Part shown: positions 35,807 to 45,339 of the stretch, in pieces | Layout: every line of letters begins with the position of its first letter | How positions within the stretch are numbered: the first letter of the stretch is position 1 | Source of the DNA: CAVPHV01 sp963704825 | GTDB lineage: Bacteria > Actinomycetota > Acidimicrobiia > Spongiisociales > UBA5794 | Length of the DNA stretch: 64,000 bases | Direction of reading: 5' to 3' | Assembly: GCA_963704825.1 (NCBI GenBank) | Contig: CAVPHV010000017.1 | Span: 310,001 to 374,000, forward strand | Made by a program: the position numbers and the translations under genes | Notes under the pieces: model-generated | Databases searched by the model: none | The model's input: only the letters and a program-made list of their open reading frames with translations | Told to the model about the DNA's origin: nothing

Positions 35807-37261
35807 TCAGATCAGCAACTGGCTGGTGTCACGCTTCAGGTACCGGCCGTCGCCCTTGGTGCCGAGGTAGGCGTCGTTGTCGATGATGACCTTGCCTCGC
35901 GACAGCACGGTGTCCACCTTGCCCGAGATCTTGATCCCGTCGTACGCGGTGTAGTCGATGTTCATGTGGATCGTCTCGGCGGAATACGTGAACGAGGCGT
36001 TCGGGTCGTAGACAACGATGTCGGCGTCTGAGCCGACGGCGATGGTCCCCTTCTGCGGGTACATTCCGAACATCTTGGCCGGGTTGGTTGCGCACAGCTC
36101 AACCCAGCGGTTCAGGCTCAGCCGGCCTTCGACGACGCCACCCTGGTACATCAGGTTCAGCCGCTCTTCCACTCCTGGCAGTCCGTTGGGGATGGCCGTG
36201 AAGTCGCCTTCCCCGAGCCGCTTCTGGCGCCCCATCTTCTCGTCATCGTCGTAGAAGAACCCGGCGTGATCGGTCGAGACAATCTGAAGATCATTGCGCG
36301 CCAGTGCGTTCCACAGGTAGTCCTGATGGCCGTCCGCCCTGGGGCGGATCGGGGTCGAGCACACATACTTGGCGCCCTCGAACCCGGGGGCGCAGACGTG
36401 GTCTTCCCAGTTGAGGAAGAGGTACTGCGGGCAGGTCTCGCCGAAGACGTTGATGCCACGATCGCGGGCCAAGGTCAGTTCGGCGACGGCTTCTTTGGCG
36501 GACATGTGCACGATGTACAGCGGCGACCCGGCCAGCTCAGCGAGGGTGATGGCGCGGTGCACCGCTTCGGATTCCGTCGTTGGGGGGCGGGTGGTGGTGT
36601 GGTACCTGGGATCGGTCTGGCCCCGCTGGATGGCTTGTTCACGCAGCACGTCGATGGCGATGCCATTCTCGGCATGCATCATGATGGTCGTGCCGTTCTC
36701 GGCGGCAACCTGCATGGCGCGGAAGATCTCGCCGTCGTCGGAGTAGAGGACTCCCGGGTAGGCCATGAACAGCTTGAAGCTGGTCACCCCTTCGCCGACG
36801 ATGGTGTCCATCTCCTTCAGGCTCTCGGTGTTGACGTCGCCGACGATCATGTGGAAGCCGTAGTCGATGGCGCTGTTGCCGGCAGCCTTGTCCATCCACG
36901 TGGCGAAGCCATCCATGATTCGTTCACCCTTCACCTGGACGGCAAAGTCGATGATCGTGGTGGTACCGCCGTGGGCGGCCGCTCGGGTGCCACTCTCGAA
37001 GTTGTCCGAGACGTAGGTGCCGCCGAAGGGCAGCTCGAAATGGGTGTGGACATCGATGGCGCCGGGGATGACGTACTTGCCGGTGGCATCGACCACTGTT
37101 GCGGCGCCGGCCCCAACCGCCGCTTCGGCGAGCTGGTCATTGACGCCCTCTGCGCCGCGGGCGTGGAGGGCGACCACCTTGTCGTCCTCGATGAGCACGT
37201 CGGCCTCCATTGTGTCGGCGGCAGTCACCACCGTGCCACCCTTGATCAACGTCTTGGCCAT
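35807..37261 (-). CDS. Dihydropyrimidinase / D-hydantoinase
   Basis: A 484-residue amidohydrolase-fold enzyme that opens the ring of dihydrouracil or hydantoins. Metal ligands visible: D-V-H-T-H (His72, His74), the carboxylated Lys163 in S-F-K-L-F-M-A-Y, His196 in H-A-E-N-G, and a later H-M-S-A. A Tyr-containing stereochemistry loop follows. An extra ~15-residue Ala/Gly-rich stretch (about 36-53) sits before V-V-D-A-T-G-K-Y-V-I-P-G. It lies between the beta-ureidopropionase and semialdehyde dehydrogenase genes, so a catabolic pyrimidine role is the best reading. Confidence 0.93.
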   Translation of the reverse strand: MAKTLIKGGTVVTAADTMEADVLIEDDKVVALHARGAEGVNDQLAEAAVGAGAATVVDATGKYVIPGAIDVHTHFELPFGGTYVSDNFESGTRAAAHGGTTTIIDFAVQVKGERIMDGFATWMDKAAGNSAIDYGFHMIVGDVNTESLKEMDTIVGEGVTSFKLFMAYPGVLYSDDGEIFRAMQVAAENGTTIMMHAENGIAIDVLREQAIQRGQTDPRYHTTTRPPTTESEAVHRAITLAELAGSPLYIVHMSAKEAVAELTLARDRGINVFGETCPQYLFLNWEDHVCAPGFEGAKYVCSTPIRPRADGHQDYLWNALARNDLQIVSTDHAGFFYDDDEKMGRQKRLGEGDFTAIPNGLPGVEERLNLMYQGGVVEGRLSLNRWVELCATNPAKMFGMYPQKGTIAVGSDADIVVYDPNASFTYSAETIHMNIDYTAYDGIKISGKVDTVLSRGKVIIDNDAYLGTKGDGRYLKRDTSQLLI

Positions 37262-37307
37262 CGTCCTCTCCCTCCTTGTTCGATCGTTGTGTTTCGGGTG
37301 CCGGGCG

Positions 37308-38150
37308 CTACGGAGTTACCAGCTCGTCGTAGGCATCGGGCCTGCGGTCGCGGTAGAACGCCCAGGTCTTGCGGACGGTGTCGATCAGGTCGAGATCGAG
37401 ATCACGCACGACGAGTTCTTCGTCGGTGTCCGAAGCGGCGTCACCGACGATCTGGCCGCGAGGATCAACGAAGTACGACGAGCCGTAGAAGTCGTTGTCT
37501 CCGTACGGCTCCTTGCCGACCCGGTTGATGGCCCCGATGAAGAACTCATTGGCGACGGCGGCCGCAGGCTGTTCGAGGTTCCACAGGTACATCGACAGTC
37601 CCCGGCTGGTGGCCGACGGATTGAAGACGATCTTGGCGCCGTTGAGCCCGAGCGCACGCCAGCCCTCGGGGAAGTGCCGGTCGTAGCAGATGTACACGCC
37701 AATTCTGCCGACGGCCGTGTCGAACACGGGGTAGCCGCCGTTGCCGGGACGGAAGTAGTACTTCTCCCAGAAGCCGTCGATCTGCGGGATGTGCTGCTTG
37801 CGGTAGCGGCCGAGGTAGGTGCCGTCGGCGTCGATGACGGCGGCGGTGTTGTAGAAGACCCCGTCGTCTTCCTTCTCGAAGATGGGGACGACGAGCACCA
37901 TCCCGGTTTCCTTGGCAAGCGCCATCATCTTCTGGGTCGTCGGCCCGTCGGGGATCGGCTCGGCCAGGTCAAAATGCTCGGGCTCCTGCACCTGGCAGAA
38001 ATACGGGCCGTAGAACAACTCCTGGAAGCACATGACCTTGGCGCCCTGCTCGGCCGCCTGCCTGGCGTAGTCTGCGTTCTTGGCGATCATCGACTCGACG
38101 TCGCCCGTCCACTCTGTCTGCACGATGGCGGCCCGTACGACATTGGCCAT
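37308..38150 (-). CDS. Nitrilase-superfamily amidohydrolase, probable beta-ureidopropionase
   Basis: 280 residues with the nitrilase triad: Glu44 (F-Q-E-L-F), Lys118 (R-Y-R-K-Q-H) and Cys155 (Y-I-C-Y-D-R). The sequence around the Cys and the P-G-N-G-G-Y segment fit N-carbamoyl-beta-alanine or N-carbamoyl-D-amino-acid hydrolases. It should turn the dihydropyrimidinase product into beta-alanine, NH3 and CO2. The ATG at 38150 is chosen over 38159 because GAAGGAGG is then nine bases away. It is the second gene of the operon. Confidence 0.92.
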   Translation of the reverse strand: MANVVRAAIVQTEWTGDVESMIAKNADYARQAAEQGAKVMCFQELFYGPYFCQVQEPEHFDLAEPIPDGPTTQKMMALAKETGMVLVVPIFEKEDDGVFYNTAAVIDADGTYLGRYRKQHIPQIDGFWEKYYFRPGNGGYPVFDTAVGRIGVYICYDRHFPEGWRALGLNGAKIVFNPSATSRGLSMYLWNLEQPAAAVANEFFIGAINRVGKEPYGDNDFYGSSYFVDPRGQIVGDAASDTDEELVVRDLDLDLIDTVRKTWAFYRDRRPDAYDELVTP

Positions 38151-38256
38151 GGATCCCATCCTCCTTCTGGGGACAACCGGTGTCATCCCCGCAAGCTCTC
38201 CCAAGTGGCTCCAAACCTACCCAGCTGCGACCGAAGATGCAGCCGGTTCGTCGCTG

Positions 38257-39657
38257 TCACGACTCGGCCCGCTCCCGCAGCGTCTCGTTGACGGCGGCGA
38301 TGTCGCCCGGCGAGGTCTTCGCCGCCCGCCAGTAGCAGAAGCCGGTCGGCAGGAACGCCAGTTGGAAGACGGCCAAGCCGACCGCCCAGTTGAGCGGCGG
38401 GGGGAGAGCGGTCTCAAAGCTGCCCGCCACCGCTCCGGTGAGGGCGTTGCCGGAGGAGCGGCCGACTCCGTTGGTGAGGTTGCCGAGCCCGAAGACCGTG
38501 CCCCGATGCTCGGGAACGTTGACGTCGGCGATGAGAGCAAACCAGTTGGGTGAATCGGCCGAGGTCAGGGCGAGGGCCATGAGCGAGGTGAGGAAGGCGG
38601 CCGCCACCCACGGATTGGTGAAGATGCTGACGAGGACCTCGCCGACCAGGGTGAAGGTGCCCGCCCCGTCGGTGACGTCGAGTCCACGCATCGGTATGAA
38701 GAAGAACAGTAGGAAGAACGGAATCGCCCCGAGGATGCCGATCATAGATACCAGGGCGCGACCGCTCGGGTTGCGTCGTTCCCACACATCGCCCAGGTAG
38801 CCGCCGAGGATCGAGGCAAGAGCGCCAAGCGTGATGATCGTGGCAAATAGCCCACCGACCTTGGTAGCGGTCGATGGCGAGTAGCCCTCGGCGAGCACCT
38901 TCTCCTGATAGAGCAATGGCACCCAGACGAGCGAGCCATAGGCAAACTGGGCGGCCAGGCCCTGGAAGATGAGCCAGCGGTTGGTGTGGACATCCCAGAG
39001 CTCGAGTACCTGATCGGGCTCGATCCTGTACGCATAGTCGCCCTCGAGTCCGGCCAACGCCGGCTCGCGATAGCCGCGAGGAACGTCAAACGTCGCTAGA
39101 TAGAGCACCGAGAACAACGCTCCTGCGGCGGCGATCGCAACGAGCGGAATCCGGAAGTTGTCGGCGCCCAGTTGGCTGGCAAGCAGCCCTCCGATGAGCG
39201 TCCCAATACCCTGCGACAAGCCCCAGAAGCTCATCGCCAACCCCCGGCGCTCCGGCTTGACCAAGTCGCTCACCACCGAGAAGCCGACCGACGCAATGGC
39301 ACCGAGACCGAGCGCGGTCACCATCTGCCACAGGAACAGCTGCCAGTACACCTGGGCCGTGGCGCTCAGCGTCAGCCCACCCACCCACACCAACGTCCCC
39401 CAGAACAGGAGCCGCTTGCGGTCCGTGCGGTCTCCCCAGTATCCCCAGGCGACGGACGACATTGCGGCGACGAGGATCGAGGCGCCGGTCATGAAGACGA
39501 TGGCGGACTTCGAGGTGGCGAGTTCCTCAGAGATCGGAGTGACCATCGCCGGGATTGCCCCGATGGCGGCGTTGTCCAGCGAGGCAAGCACGACGAACAC
39601 CACAACCGTGAATACGAGGTGCGGGGTCGATCCCCACCAGGAAGGTCGGCGTGCCAT
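38257..39657 (-). CDS. MFS transporter, probable pyrimidine/hydantoin uptake
   Basis: 466 residues with 12 predicted helices. The MFS A-motif-like loop G-Y-W-G-D-R-T-D-R-K lies between TM2 and TM3, and a matching G-Y-L-G-D-V-W-E-R-R loop lies in the second half. A ~60-residue soluble loop sits between helices 6 and 7. It is the first gene of the pyrimidine run, so import of a pyrimidine or its dihydro or hydantoin derivative is inferred from position only. Confidence 0.88.
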   Translation of the reverse strand: MARRPSWWGSTPHLVFTVVVFVVLASLDNAAIGAIPAMVTPISEELATSKSAIVFMTGASILVAAMSSVAWGYWGDRTDRKRLLFWGTLVWVGGLTLSATAQVYWQLFLWQMVTALGLGAIASVGFSVVSDLVKPERRGLAMSFWGLSQGIGTLIGGLLASQLGADNFRIPLVAIAAAGALFSVLYLATFDVPRGYREPALAGLEGDYAYRIEPDQVLELWDVHTNRWLIFQGLAAQFAYGSLVWVPLLYQEKVLAEGYSPSTATKVGGLFATIITLGALASILGGYLGDVWERRNPSGRALVSMIGILGAIPFFLLFFFIPMRGLDVTDGAGTFTLVGEVLVSIFTNPWVAAAFLTSLMALALTSADSPNWFALIADVNVPEHRGTVFGLGNLTNGVGRSSGNALTGAVAGSFETALPPPLNWAVGLAVFQLAFLPTGFCYWRAAKTSPGDIAAVNETLRERAES

Positions 39658-39724
39658 TCCCGAGAGAGTACCGAGCGCGGGTGCGGGGACCGGTCACGCA
39701 CGGGTCCTGCCCCTCCAGGGGGGT

Positions 39725-41275
39725 TTACTCGATCGCGGCCACCAATGCGCCGGTGAGGACGTCGTAGCCGAGGGCGTTGGGGTGGATGTCGGGGGGTACG
39801 TCGACCATGTGAGTGGTCGACGTCGCCGTGCCTCGCATGGGGCCGAAGCCGTCGGCGACCAGGAACCCAAACGAATCGGCGGCGGATGCCGCCATCCGGT
39901 TCAAATCGCCGATCACCTCGTTGCTGCGGGCCTCGAAATACACCTCGTTCTCGAAACCGAAGCTGAACGGGTTGTAGGTCGTGAGTACCACCACCGTCGC
40001 CCCCGGTACGGCGGCGTCGAGCTGTTCGAAGATGGAACCAATGTTGCGCGAGTAGGCCACCAGGGCGATGTCGATCCGGTCGGTACAGGCCGGTGCGTCG
40101 ATGTCGGCACTGCAGTCGGCGGAAGAGAGGTGGCCGAGCAAGTCGTTGGCGCCGATGTCGATCGTCACGTAGGCAACGTCGTTGGCTGCGGCGAAGGCGA
40201 CCGCCTCGTCGAGTTGGCCGCCATGGAGCAACGTTCCCGAAGTCTCGCCTGAGATGCCGAAGTTGGCGAGGCCGTAGGCCGTAGAGTCGATGCGCTCGAG
40301 TTGGGTGTGAAAACGCGACACATAGCCGTCGGCCGGGTCTTCGACGCCGACGTTGGCCGCCAGCGAGTCGCCGATGGCGACGTAGTACCGGTCGCCGGGT
40401 GCCGACGTGCCGGAAACTCGGCCGGGTGGAAACTGCGGCTCGGCCGGGAATCCGCCCGCGGCGAGATCGACTCCTTCCCCGAGCGCTGCCAGCACTGCAA
40501 CGGGATCGATTGCGGTGCCGTTGCGCTGGGTGCCGGTGATGACAGCACGATCATCTCCGATGACGATGGATTGCACGTCGGCGCCTTCTTCTGCCAGAGC
40601 CGCTTCCAGGTCGGCGAGGTCGGTGATCATGTCCTCAACTGCGCCTTGAGCGACGGCCGGCACCGAGAAGATGCCGACGTCGACTTCGATGATCTCCAGC
40701 TCGAGGCTGCCGGCCACCACCTCAGCGGAGAGCGTGCCGGCGGTTTCAAGAGAGCCATTCTTGAACACGCCAACGAAGTCGACCCGGCCGGGGTCTCCGG
40801 TGGCGTTCGTGATGTCAATGGTGACGCGGGCGAATGGGTTGTTGCCGGTGCTCAAGGCGTCTTGGAGGACGGCATTGACCTCGGCTTCGGTGAGTTCGAT
40901 CCGAAACGCGGAAGACTCCGCCGAACCGTCGATCTTCGATTCTGCCGCCGCCAGGTCGGCCTGATCTGCCGGCGCCGCGGTCCCCGTTCCCGGCGATGCA
41001 ACCACGGCCAGGATCTGAGCAGCTCCATATCCGGTGATTGCGATCGATCCGATCAACACGACGACCAGAGCGGCGAAGACACCCCGCGCCGGCCCGCGCC
41101 GGTGGGTCCGCGCCATCGCAGTGGCGCCGCCGAAGATCGTGACGAAGACCGCCACGGCGGCGAAATCGCCGATGGTGAAGAGGGCCAGCGTCCCTGCTAC
41201 CACCGCGGTGAAGAGGCCGAGGACGACGAGGCCGCCGGTGCCGGGTGTAGTGGGGGTCGGGTCGGTGCTGCTCAC
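39725..41275 (-). CDS. Membrane-anchored DUF2993-like + SGNH/GDSL hydrolase fusion
   Basis: 516 residues. Three hydrophobic helices (about 15-100) are followed by a ~150-residue beta-rich region resembling LmeA/DUF2993 lipid-binding domains (V-N-A-V-L-Q-D-A-L, V-F-K-N-G-S-L-E). The C-terminus is an SGNH hydrolase with G-D-S-L (Ser near 302), I-G-A-N-D (near 375) and D-I-H-P-N (near 498), so the triad is complete. It probably acts outside the membrane as an esterase on lipids or polysaccharides. The domain combination is uncommon to my knowledge. Confidence 0.85.
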   Translation of the reverse strand: MSSTDPTPTTPGTGGLVVLGLFTAVVAGTLALFTIGDFAAVAVFVTIFGGATAMARTHRRGPARGVFAALVVVLIGSIAITGYGAAQILAVVASPGTGTAAPADQADLAAAESKIDGSAESSAFRIELTEAEVNAVLQDALSTGNNPFARVTIDITNATGDPGRVDFVGVFKNGSLETAGTLSAEVVAGSLELEIIEVDVGIFSVPAVAQGAVEDMITDLADLEAALAEEGADVQSIVIGDDRAVITGTQRNGTAIDPVAVLAALGEGVDLAAGGFPAEPQFPPGRVSGTSAPGDRYYVAIGDSLAANVGVEDPADGYVSRFHTQLERIDSTAYGLANFGISGETSGTLLHGGQLDEAVAFAAANDVAYVTIDIGANDLLGHLSSADCSADIDAPACTDRIDIALVAYSRNIGSIFEQLDAAVPGATVVVLTTYNPFSFGFENEVYFEARSNEVIGDLNRMAASAADSFGFLVADGFGPMRGTATSTTHMVDVPPDIHPNALGYDVLTGALVAAIE

Positions 41276-41369
41276 GGGAATAGGCGCGGGAGCCTACCCC
41301 GTGGTCTCTTCTATGGGTGAGGTGCTCAACTACGCTTCGCGACCTGAAGACCCCCGGAGGTCACCACCG

Positions 41370-43190
41370 ATGACCACGCTGTCCGATCCGCTGTGGACGC
41401 CCAACTGGGCCGCCATCGGCCATGCCAACCTCACTGCCGCGATTCGCGACGTCGGCCTCGACTCGTACGACGCGTTCCACGAGTGGTCGGTGCAGGATCG
41501 CGATGGCTTCTGGGGTCTCGTGCTCGAACGCCTCCGCATCGACTTCACGCAGTGGCCCGACAAGATCTTGGAACAGGGAGCCTCCGTTGAAGACGTTCAT
41601 TGGCTGCCCGGCGCCGAGCTCAATATTGCGGCGAGTTGTTTCCACGCCGACCCGACCGACCCGGCGATCGTCGCCCGCTTCGGTAGCGCCATCCACGAGG
41701 TGAGCTATGGAGCGCTGCGCCAGCTGGTGCTGCGGGTTGCCAACGGATTGCTGGCCCGAGGATGTGAGCCGGGCGATCGAGTCGCCATCGCCATGCCGAT
41801 GACGGTCGAAGCAGTAGCGGCCTACCTCGGAATCGTGTGGGTGGGTGGCGTTGTGGTTTCGATCGCCGACAGCTTCGCTCGCGACGAGATCGCGACCCGG
41901 CTGCGGATCACCGATACCGACACCGTCATCACCCAGGATCGAATATTGCGCGCCGGCCGAGAACTTCCCATGTACGAGAAGGTGGTGGCCGCCGGCGCCG
42001 CCCACGCCATCGTGGTCGAGACCGGGGGAGCCGTTGCCTTGCGTGCCGGCGACACGACGTGGGAGGACTTCCTCGGCGACGACCGGGATGTCACCCCTGT
42101 GCCGCGCCACCCCGACGACGCCATGAACATCCTGTTCTCGTCGGGAACGACCGGTGACCCCAAGGCGATTCCGTGGACCCACCTCACCCCGATCAAAAGT
42201 GCCATGGATGGGCACTTCCATCAAGACATTCACCCAGGCGATGTCGTGGCCTGGCCTACCAATCTCGGCTGGATGATGGGTCCGTGGCTCATCTACGCCT
42301 CGTTCATAAATCGTGCCACGATGGCGTTGTTCGATGACGCCCCGACCGAATCCGACTTCGGCGAGTTCGTCCAGGAGGCAGGTGTCAACATTCTCGGGGT
42401 GGTGCCCAGCCTGGTCGCGGCCTGGAAGACGGGCCGGATCATGGAGTTGTACGACTGGTCTGCCATCCGCCTCTTCAGCTCGACCGGCGAAGCCTCCAAC
42501 CCCATCGACATGGAGTATCTGATGGGCCTTGCCGGGAACAAGCCCATCATCGAGTACATCGGCGGCACCGAGATCGGCGGGGGATTCCTCAGCGGCACGT
42601 TGCTCCGGCCGGCGTTTCCCAGTCTGTTCACGACACCCACCCTCGGCCTCGACGTCGTACTGCTCGACGACGACGAACGGCGGTCCGATGTCGGCGAGGT
42701 CTTCATCGTGCCGCCGTCGATCGGGTTGTCGACCAGGTTGCTGAACCGCGACCACCACGAGGTCTACTTCGAAGGTGTTCCGGTGGTGAGCGGGGTCCAA
42801 TTGCGGCGCCACGGCGACCACATGGAGCGGCTGGAAGGTGGCTACTACCACGCCCTCGGCCGGGTCGACGATGCGATGAATCTCGGTGGCATCAAGGTGA
42901 GCTCAACTGAAATCGAGCGAGTTGTCCTACCCGTCGCCGGTGTCGCCGAGACGGCCGCTGTTGCCGTGGCGCCGCCCGGTGGCGGGCCCAGCCGCCTCGT
43001 GATCTTCGCCGTGCCCGAACCCGGCTCCGAGTCGCAACAGCCCCAGTGGCGAGCCGCGATGCAGGAGGCGATCAGCGAGCATCTGAATCCCCTGTTCAAG
43101 GTCCACGGCGTCGTGGTGGTGGAGTCCCTGCCTCGCACTGCATCGGGCAAGGTCAAGCGGCGCGACCTGCGCGACGAATACTCCGGCTGA
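41370..43190 (+). CDS. AMP-forming acyl-CoA synthetase (AAE17/18-like)
   Basis: A 606-residue ANL-superfamily enzyme with an N-terminal ACS-type domain (A-S-C-F-H-A-D). The adenylation P-loop S-S-G-T-T-G-D-P-K is near residue 256, G-G-T-E-I-G-G-G near 402, and the catalytic Lys is in S-G-K-V-K-R near 592. It activates a carboxylic acid to acyl-CoA. The overall look is closer to the plant AAE17/18-like acyl-activating group than to acetyl-CoA synthetase, but the substrate is undefined. The ATG at 41370 has GGAGG ten bases upstream. It is divergent from the SGNH gene. Confidence 0.9.
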   Translation: MTTLSDPLWTPNWAAIGHANLTAAIRDVGLDSYDAFHEWSVQDRDGFWGLVLERLRIDFTQWPDKILEQGASVEDVHWLPGAELNIAASCFHADPTDPAIVARFGSAIHEVSYGALRQLVLRVANGLLARGCEPGDRVAIAMPMTVEAVAAYLGIVWVGGVVVSIADSFARDEIATRLRITDTDTVITQDRILRAGRELPMYEKVVAAGAAHAIVVETGGAVALRAGDTTWEDFLGDDRDVTPVPRHPDDAMNILFSSGTTGDPKAIPWTHLTPIKSAMDGHFHQDIHPGDVVAWPTNLGWMMGPWLIYASFINRATMALFDDAPTESDFGEFVQEAGVNILGVVPSLVAAWKTGRIMELYDWSAIRLFSSTGEASNPIDMEYLMGLAGNKPIIEYIGGTEIGGGFLSGTLLRPAFPSLFTTPTLGLDVVLLDDDERRSDVGEVFIVPPSIGLSTRLLNRDHHEVYFEGVPVVSGVQLRRHGDHMERLEGGYYHALGRVDDAMNLGGIKVSSTEIERVVLPVAGVAETAAVAVAPPGGGPSRLVIFAVPEPGSESQQPQWRAAMQEAISEHLNPLFKVHGVVVVESLPRTASGKVKRRDLRDEYSG

Positions 43191-43254
43191 TGCCTCCTGC
43201 CATCGAAGGCGCGGCGTCGGGCGCACCGCGGGACCGCTCGGTACGCTCTGGTAC

Positions 43255-44358
43255 ATGATGAATGTTGTTGTGTTCGCCGCAGGACTGCTGCTCGTCGCGT
43301 GGACGTTGATGTCGGCGATCCGCACCGTCATCCTGCCGCGCAGTGCCCAGAGCATGATCACCCGGGTGGTGTTCCTGTCACTGCGGAAGCCGTTTCGTTG
43401 GGTGGCCAACGAGCGGCGAGACTTCGCTTCGCGCGATCGGGTGATGGCGTTGTTTGCCCCGGTGGCCCTGGTCGTCCTGGTTGCCGTTTGGCTGCTCCTG
43501 GTCACGGTGGGGTATACCGCGATGTTTTGGGCCCTGGACGACGGCTCGCTTGCCGACGCCATCCACCTGGCGACATCTTCGATCACGACATTGGGTTTTG
43601 CCTCCGCAGACGGCCTTCCCGAGCAATTGCTCGCCTTCACCTCGGCCGGGGTCGGGCTATTCATCCTCACCCTGATGATCACCTACCTCCCGACGATGTA
43701 TTCGGCGTTCTCGCGGCGCGAGACGATGGTGGCGTTGCTCGAAGTGCGGGCCGGCACTCCGCCATCCGCCGCCGAGTTCCTGCTCCGTCATCAGCGGATT
43801 GGCTGGCTGGATCAGTTGGATGAGACCTGGCTGGATTGGGAGCGCTGGTTCGCCGAACTCGAGGAAGCCCATACCTCGTATGCGGCCCTCAACTTCTTTC
43901 GCTCACCCCAGCCGGACCGGTCGTGGGTGACCGCCGCCGGCACGGTGCTCGACGCCGCGTCGATCTCGAGCGCCGCAATCGAGATGGGGATCGAGGGACC
44001 CAAGGGCGTGTGCATTCGCTCCGGTTTTCTCGCACTGCGGCGTATCGCCGACTTCTTCGGCCTCGTCCACGACGCGGATCCGGCCCCGGACGACCCCATC
44101 AGCATCACCCGAGGAGAGTTCGATGCCGTGTGGGACCAATTGGCGGAGGCCGGGGTGCCGCTGGTCGCCGACCAAGACCAAGCGTGGCGTGATTTTGCCG
44201 GCTGGCGGGTCAACTACGACGCGGTGCTCTTGGCCATCGCCGAACTGACCATGGCGCCGTATGCCCCGTGGAGCTCTGATCGATCCGGCCCACGCCATCA
44301 GCGGCCCCGGCTCGGCAAGTTCGCCACCTGGCTCAGCCCGAAGGGGGCGGACCGATAG
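43255..44358 (+). CDS. Two-helix ion-channel (K+ channel-like) family protein
   Basis: 367 residues. The N-terminal TM (4-24), a second TM (about 66-92), a pore-loop-like segment T-S-S-I-T-T-L-G-F-A near 108-117 and a third TM (about 124-145) precede a ~210-residue cytoplasmic domain. The T-T-L-G-F stretch replaces the classical T-V-G-Y-G filter; actinobacterial relatives share this variant, so ion selectivity is uncertain. TACGCT lies seven bases before the ATG with no Shine-Dalgarno, suggesting a leaderless mRNA. Confidence 0.78.
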   Translation: MMNVVVFAAGLLLVAWTLMSAIRTVILPRSAQSMITRVVFLSLRKPFRWVANERRDFASRDRVMALFAPVALVVLVAVWLLLVTVGYTAMFWALDDGSLADAIHLATSSITTLGFASADGLPEQLLAFTSAGVGLFILTLMITYLPTMYSAFSRRETMVALLEVRAGTPPSAAEFLLRHQRIGWLDQLDETWLDWERWFAELEEAHTSYAALNFFRSPQPDRSWVTAAGTVLDAASISSAAIEMGIEGPKGVCIRSGFLALRRIADFFGLVHDADPAPDDPISITRGEFDAVWDQLAEAGVPLVADQDQAWRDFAGWRVNYDAVLLAIAELTMAPYAPWSSDRSGPRHQRPRLGKFATWLSPKGADR

Positions 44359-44432
44359 GCTGCAGCCGGTCAAGACTCGAGCGCCCCCGCCTTCCCTAGA
44401 ATCACACACGAGCCGGGAAAGAGAGGACTGCG

Positions 44433-45323
44433 GTGCCGCAAGCGGGGGAGCCACACGCTTCGCTTCGCGAGCGTGTGATTGGCGAGCAAGGCGTCATCAT
44501 GATCGTCGGTGCCGCCGACACCGGAAAGACGACCCTCGCCAAGCTGCTCATGGCCGATGCTCTCGGCGCCGGGAAGTCGGTCGCCCTGGTCGATGCCGAT
44601 CTGAGCCGTTCGACCGTCGGTCCGCCTGCCTGCATCGGCCTCAAGTGGGTGCGATCGCCCGAGGACTTCGCCGCTCTCAACGATGCTGACGAGTTGCGGT
44701 TCGTCGGCTCGACGCAGCCCCAGGGGGTCGTTCTCTCCCACGTGGTCGCGGCCGCCGCCCTCGTTGATGTCGCTCGCACCGGCGCCGACTTCGTGGTGCT
44801 CGACACGACCGGAGTTGTCTCCGGCGTGGTCGGTCAGACGATCAAGTATCACCTCATGGAACTGTGTGCCCCGTCGCTGGTCATAGCGATGCAACGCGGC
44901 CGCGAGATGGAGCCGACCATCGGCATGCTCGAGCGGTTTCTCGGCGCCCGGGTGGCGCGGTCCGCTCCCCATGCCGATCTTGTGCCGCAGGGCCCGGTCG
45001 AGCAACGTGCCGCCCGCATCGATGCCTTCCGCCGGGCGTTGGCACCCCCCTTGCCGCGCTGGCGGGTACAACCGTCGGTGTTCGCGCCGACGCTCCCCGA
45101 CGGCTTCGACCTGAAACGCCTCCACGGGATGCTGGTAGGGGTGCAGGACGATACCGGGCGCTGCCTGGGCCTCGGAGCACTCGAACACGCCGAACACTCG
45201 CTGGTCGTCGCTACCCGCCATGGCGAGGTCATGCGAGGACTCCGGCTCGGCTCGTTGCGTATCGACCTCGACAGCTACGAGACGACCCCCCTGCGTCTGC
45301 GCCAGCTCATCTTCGGGATCTGA
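44433..45323 (+). CDS. Clp1/Grc3-like P-loop polynucleotide kinase family protein
   Basis: 296 residues. Walker A is G-A-A-D-T-G-K-T-T-L (about 26-35), followed by V-D-A-D-L-S-R-S-T-V-G-P-P, the Clp1/Grc3-type Walker motif region (usually D-x-D-x-G-Q-S-T-x-G-P-P). Here Gly-Gln is replaced by Ser-Arg. A later L-D-T-T-G-V-V-S-G matches the lid-proximal segment of that family. In archaea and eukaryotes these enzymes phosphorylate RNA or DNA 5' ends. The bacterial role is not known. The GTG start at 44433 has GAGAGGA upstream, and the next gene starts 16 bases after the stop. Confidence 0.8.
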   Translation: MPQAGEPHASLRERVIGEQGVIMIVGAADTGKTTLAKLLMADALGAGKSVALVDADLSRSTVGPPACIGLKWVRSPEDFAALNDADELRFVGSTQPQGVVLSHVVAAAALVDVARTGADFVVLDTTGVVSGVVGQTIKYHLMELCAPSLVIAMQRGREMEPTIGMLERFLGARVARSAPHADLVPQGPVEQRAARIDAFRRALAPPLPRWRVQPSVFAPTLPDGFDLKRLHGMLVGVQDDTGRCLGLGALEHAEHSLVVATRHGEVMRGLRLGSLRIDLDSYETTPLRLRQLIFGI

Positions 45324-45339
45324 GGGCGGTGGGTTGCTG

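Noticed and set aside
43255..44358. Calling the T-T-L-G-F pore segment a broken K+ channel filter.
   Set aside because: This variant recurs in the actinobacterial family as I know it, so it is more likely a family feature than decay.
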